Of a stretch of 7,746 nucleotides of DNA, positions 5,253 through 7,746 are shown piece by piece. The notes below the pieces were generated by a model. That model was not told where the DNA came from and did no database searches. It saw nothing but the letters and a program-made list of their open reading frames with translations. Source of the DNA: Bacillota bacterium (GTDB lineage: Bacteria > Bacillota_A > Clostridia > Acetivibrionales > DUMB01); contig JAMOAC010000486.1 of the NCBI GenBank assembly GCA_023621975.1, forward strand, positions 1 through 7,746. The letters run 5' to 3'. Made by a program: the position numbers and the translations under genes. Numbering within the stretch: position 1 is the first letter of the stretch; the number at the start of each line of letters is the position of its first letter.

Positions 5253-7043
5253 ATGTATCTCATATTTATATTTAATTTCGCTACAGGGTACATATCAGGT
5301 AAAAACACACTTACGCCTTTATTTGTTTCTGTCATGTCAGGACTGCTAAATTGTTTGGCTTTGCTTTTCATATATTATAAAATAAGCAAAACCTCAAGGT
5401 TAATCAGGTATATTACGTTGGCAGGGTTATACATAAACCATGTATACATGGCAATTTCAACAGAAATTCCTTTGAGTGATTTTATTGTATTTGCCAGCCT
5501 GATTATGATGTCCTTGATGTTTTTTGATAAAATATTAACGAAACTGGTCCTGGCAGTTACTGTATTATCACATATGGCTTTTAACATTTCAAAAATATTT
5601 GACAGTATAACAATAATTGATGCTGTTTTATGCTTGCTTGCATTTGCCGGTTTTATCGTGGTTACATATGGTTCATTGAAAATATATGGGGAAACAGTCA
5701 GATTGATAGAAACCAATACAGTAAAGAAAGCAGGGGACTTTAAACATATTGGGAATATTGCCAATTACATATATGAAAAAGTAACTCAACTGGGGACCGA
5801 AATTCATGTGCTCAAAAACGGCAGCACTGAATTTAAGGAATCTCTGGAAAAGGTCACTAAAGCTATTGAAGAGATAGCGGAAGGTTCTTTAAATGTAGTT
5901 TCCGATACTGAAAAAATAGCATTACATGTCTCTGAATTGGAGAAAACCATTGCAGCTAACCGGGAACATATAAAACATGTTGCTGAAAATATGGATGAAA
6001 TAATAGAAAATAAAAACCAGGGTTTAAAATTAATGAGTGATTTGAGGGAACTGACGGAAGCAGCTTCAAACGCAATAGCAGAGATAGACAAAATGGTTAA
6101 TGAAACCAGCATTAATACAGAAAAAATAGTATCGGCACGTGAATTTATTAAACAGATATCTACCCAGACCAATATACTGGCCTTAAACGCAGCCATAGAG
6201 GCATCCAAAGCAGGGCAATCCAGTAGGGGCTTTGCCGTGATAGCAGAAGAAATAAGGGGATTGTCCGAGGAAACCAACAAGTATCTTAAGGAAATACAGA
6301 CTTATACAACAGCATTGACCGAGAGTGTAGTTAATGCCGTTAATGCAGTGGGTAAAGTAAATTCAGCCATAGAGAATGAAATAAAAGGTGTAATAGAGAT
6401 GAACAACCTTCTGGACAAGATACACGACTCCACCACATCGACGCAAAATTATATGGTTCAGCTGAATGAATCCGGAGAAACAATTTTGGACAAGGCAATA
6501 AAAATAAAAGAGTCAATAACGAATTTATGTGCCGTTAATGAAGAGTGTTCTGCAAATACTCTGCAATCATCCACTAACCTTAACAACCAAAACCCCTACG
6601 TAGAATCCATAATAAATCTCATTAACAACCTGTGCGGAATGGCGGATAACCTGAGAGATAAGTCCATGGAAATAAAAATGCTGATTGACGCCGGGTTATT
6701 GATAGATTATCTTGAAAATGAGGGTTACAGTAATGAAAATCTTGAAAAGGTATGTTCCAGGCTGAACATAACAACGGCATATGTGGCGGATAAAACGGGA
6801 TATGTACACTATTGCAATGAAGAAATAGGAAGAGGTGTAAACCTGTTTTCGTTTGATAAAAGTTTGGAAAAATTATTGAACGGTGTTGATTATATTGTAA
6901 CCCCCATAAAACAAAGAGCGGAAGACGGAAAAATATACAAATTCCTGAGTGTGTACAGGAATAATAAATTTTATGAGCTGGGCATGGATTTAACCGGAAC
7001 AGCGGAAGTACAAGCCGGGGTAGTGGACGCTTATGTGTCCTGA
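5253..7043 (+). CDS. Methyl-accepting chemotaxis protein, N-terminus interrupted upstream
   Basis: This is a membrane chemoreceptor that would signal through CheW and CheA to the flagellar motor or another output. Numbering from the ATG at 5253 (596 residues), residues 1-145 form about six hydrophobic segments with short loops, so the input part is a membrane bundle rather than a large extracellular domain. Residues about 180-470 are the helical signalling domain, with the canonical hairpin tip QTNILALNAAIEASKAG followed by RGFAVIAEEIRGLSEET (305-341). A separate globular C-terminal domain (about 475-596; ITTAYVADKTGYVHYCNEE and YIVTPIKQRAEDGKIYKFLSV) resembles a small Cache-like sensor region seen after the hairpin in some clostridial receptors. 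No clear HAMP domain and no C-terminal CheR-tethering pentapeptide are visible. The ATG at 5253 has no ribosome binding site; the proper start appears to be 5202, with a stop codon between. Production would need reinitiation 6 nt after that stop, otherwise the gene is dead. The rest of the frame is undamaged, so any loss is recent. Confidence 0.85.
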   Translation: MYLIFIFNFATGYISGKNTLTPLFVSVMSGLLNCLALLFIYYKISKTSRLIRYITLAGLYINHVYMAISTEIPLSDFIVFASLIMMSLMFFDKILTKLVLAVTVLSHMAFNISKIFDSITIIDAVLCLLAFAGFIVVTYGSLKIYGETVRLIETNTVKKAGDFKHIGNIANYIYEKVTQLGTEIHVLKNGSTEFKESLEKVTKAIEEIAEGSLNVVSDTEKIALHVSELEKTIAANREHIKHVAENMDEIIENKNQGLKLMSDLRELTEAASNAIAEIDKMVNETSINTEKIVSAREFIKQISTQTNILALNAAIEASKAGQSSRGFAVIAEEIRGLSEETNKYLKEIQTYTTALTESVVNAVNAVGKVNSAIENEIKGVIEMNNLLDKIHDSTTSTQNYMVQLNESGETILDKAIKIKESITNLCAVNEECSANTLQSSTNLNNQNPYVESIINLINNLCGMADNLRDKSMEIKMLIDAGLLIDYLENEGYSNENLEKVCSRLNITTAYVADKTGYVHYCNEEIGRGVNLFSFDKSLEKLLNGVDYIVTPIKQRAEDGKIYKFLSVYRNNKFYELGMDLTGTAEVQAGVVDAYVS

Positions 7044-7212
7044 CTTCCTGCAAAGTGCAGAAATAAAGGGATTATTTTGAACTGTGTATATTATGCAAAA
7101 CTAATAGGGTGTATGCAGAACCAATAAGTTGTTATTAAAATGTCAGAATAAATTTGAACCATGAAGAAAAAACGACAGTAAAGGAATGTGATATATTGCT
7201 ATTTGAAAATAG
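7044..7212. other. Non-coding stretch after the chemotaxis gene
   Basis: No intact gene or good terminator is seen here. CTGCA-AAG-TGCAG at 7048-7060 can form a small hairpin just after the stop codon, but no T tract follows. All frames carry frequent stops. The stretch may hold unrecognisable upstream remains of the GrpB-like gene fragment that follows. Confidence 0.4.
7092..7131 (+). repeat. Imperfect 20-nt tandem duplication
   Basis: TATGCAAAACTAATAGGGTG (7092-7111) is followed directly by TATGCAGAACCAATAAGTTG (7112-7131); they agree at 16 of 20 positions. No coding function is evident. It is probably an old local duplication within decaying DNA. Confidence 0.55.
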
Positions 7213-7431
7213 TTCCAAGAATTGCATGTGTTCAATGAGTGAGTGCCTGAAATAGACAGAATAGTACGCTTTCGTGATTAGCTGCGTTCCAATGAAAGTG
7301 ACCGTGACAAATATGCTCAAGTCAAGCGAAATTTGGCAAAGAACAAATGGCAGCATGTTCAGCACTATGTAGATACCAAAACATCAATAGTGTAGGGAAT
7401 CCTGTTGCGGGCGAACGGATGTAAGGGTTGA
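7213..7431 (+). pseudogene. Decayed C-terminal fragment of a GrpB (UPF0157) family protein
   Basis: One plus-strand frame reads FQELHVFNE*VPEIDRI, then VRFRD*LRSNESDRDKY, then AQVKRNLAKNKWQHVQ and HYVDTKTSIV*GILLRA. This follows the C-terminal part of GrpB-family proteins: LHVF, PEIDR, the FRDWLR motif, DRxLY, KRELA, WxxxQxYxxAK. In-frame stops stand at 7240-7242, 7279-7281 (TAG where TGG for Trp is expected) and 7393-7395. Only about 70 of the usual 170-180 residues can be traced, and the N-terminal portion is missing or unrecognisable because the chemotaxis gene ends only 170 bp upstream. The family belongs to the nucleotidyltransferase-like superfamily and its role is poorly known. The fragment is non-functional. 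Confidence 0.72.
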
Positions 7432-7527
7432 TTTTACTTGTTTTTTCAAACTATTATCTAGTTATTATCAGATTTTACATAAAGAGTTAAAAGCTTTATG
7501 GGATTAAAATAAGTCGCGCATAAATAG
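7432..7527. other. A+T-rich spacer between two gene remnants
   Basis: I see no gene, promoter or stable hairpin in this stretch. It separates the decayed GrpB-like frame from the decayed DNA methylase frame. Confidence 0.4.
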
Positions 7528-7689
7528 AGAAATAAAGTTGTAAAGTGGGCTGGAGGAAAAGGGCAACTGTTTGACGCATTTAAACAGTATTATTCTTTGA
7601 TGCTCCTCAAAGGCCGATTGATAGAAAACATAAAAAATGATACTCTAAAAAATTTAAATATAAAGATATTACAGTTAGCATTTATGTAA
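7528..7689 (+). pseudogene. N-terminal fragment of a Dam-type DNA adenine methyltransferase
   Basis: The frame opens after a TAG at 7525-7527 and reads RNKVVKWAGGKGQLFDAFKQ, then YYSLMLLKGRLIENI, and ends at TAA 7687-7689. KVVKWAGGKGQL is the N-terminal signature of D12-class (Dam/DpnII-type) adenine-N6 methyltransferases, where WAGGK takes part in SAM binding, and a tract like QYYPxELKxGxIxxYIEPFxGGG normally follows. Here the similarity stops near 7632, before the expected EPFxGGG, and an unrelated A+T-rich tail follows. There is no ATG or ribosome binding site at the front. A full enzyme is about 270-300 residues, so only some 35 residues remain. This suggests a former restriction-modification or phage-type methylase lost by deletion. 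Confidence 0.7.
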
Positions 7690-7746
7690 CCCTAGTATTT
7701 GTTAAAAAGGTGATTTTGTTCTATTTAAAGGAAAGCGAAACAGTAC
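7633..7746. other. A+T-rich right edge, no supported gene
   Basis: After the recognisable methylase segment the sequence is A+T-rich with stops in all frames. A GTG at 7710-7712 opens a frame of 12 codons to the window edge (start VILFYLKESETV). Its nearest purine-rich stretch, AAAAAGG, overlaps the GTG itself, so it is not a convincing start. Sequence beyond the edge would be needed to judge it. Confidence 0.35.

Noticed and set aside
7048..7060. Hairpin just after the chemotaxis stop as its terminator
   Set aside because: The five-base-pair stem is followed by AAATAAAGGG with no T tract.
7710..7746. Start of a new gene at the right edge (GTG, 12 codons)
   Set aside because: There are too few codons, and the only purine-rich stretch overlaps the start codon itself.

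Overview
The window looks like chromosomal DNA from a low-GC, Gram-positive member of the Clostridia. The evidence is A+T-rich intergenic DNA, strong AAGGAGG-type ribosome binding sites, sigma-A-like promoters, a BlaI/BlaR1-type regulator pair and a clostridial style of methyl-accepting chemotaxis protein. No single gene fixes the species.

Layout from left to right. Positions 1-319 are mostly non-coding, with a 14-bp perfect inverted repeat that could terminate transcription in both directions and a weak open frame running in from the left edge. Positions 320-1549 (minus strand) hold an intact RlmI-type 23S rRNA cytosine methyltransferase, clearly richer in GC than its neighbours, with its own good promoter at 1586-1614. 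A roughly 570-bp divergent intergenic region follows; its right part (about 1949-2090) is a run of CTTA-rich short repeats leading into a regulated promoter. Positions 2126-4872 are a two-gene operon, blaI-like repressor then blaR1-like M56 membrane metalloprotease, with two 17-bp dyad operators at the promoter and a clear intrinsic terminator after it. The sensor part of the BlaR1-like protein is not a penicillin-binding domain, and no beta-lactamase gene is in view, so the signal and the regulon are open questions.

Positions 5202-7043 encode a methyl-accepting chemotaxis protein with an N-terminal membrane domain, a well-conserved signalling hairpin and an extra C-terminal domain. The best start, with a good ribosome binding site, is at 5202, but an in-frame TAA at 5244-5246 cuts it after 14 codons; the long open frame begins at an ATG at 5253 that has no ribosome binding site. 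The gene is therefore either a fresh pseudogene, expressed by reinitiation, or affected by a sequence error.

Positions 7044-7746 hold no intact gene. They contain two decayed gene fragments: the C-terminal third of a GrpB (UPF0157) family protein with three in-frame stops, and the N-terminal piece of a Dam-type DNA adenine methyltransferase carrying the VVKWAGGKGQL motif. This end of the window is a gene graveyard.

I did not find a convincing new multi-gene system. The observations most worth following are the interrupted chemotaxis gene, the BlaI/BlaR1 pair with its non-beta-lactam sensor and double operator, and the two decayed genes at the right end.
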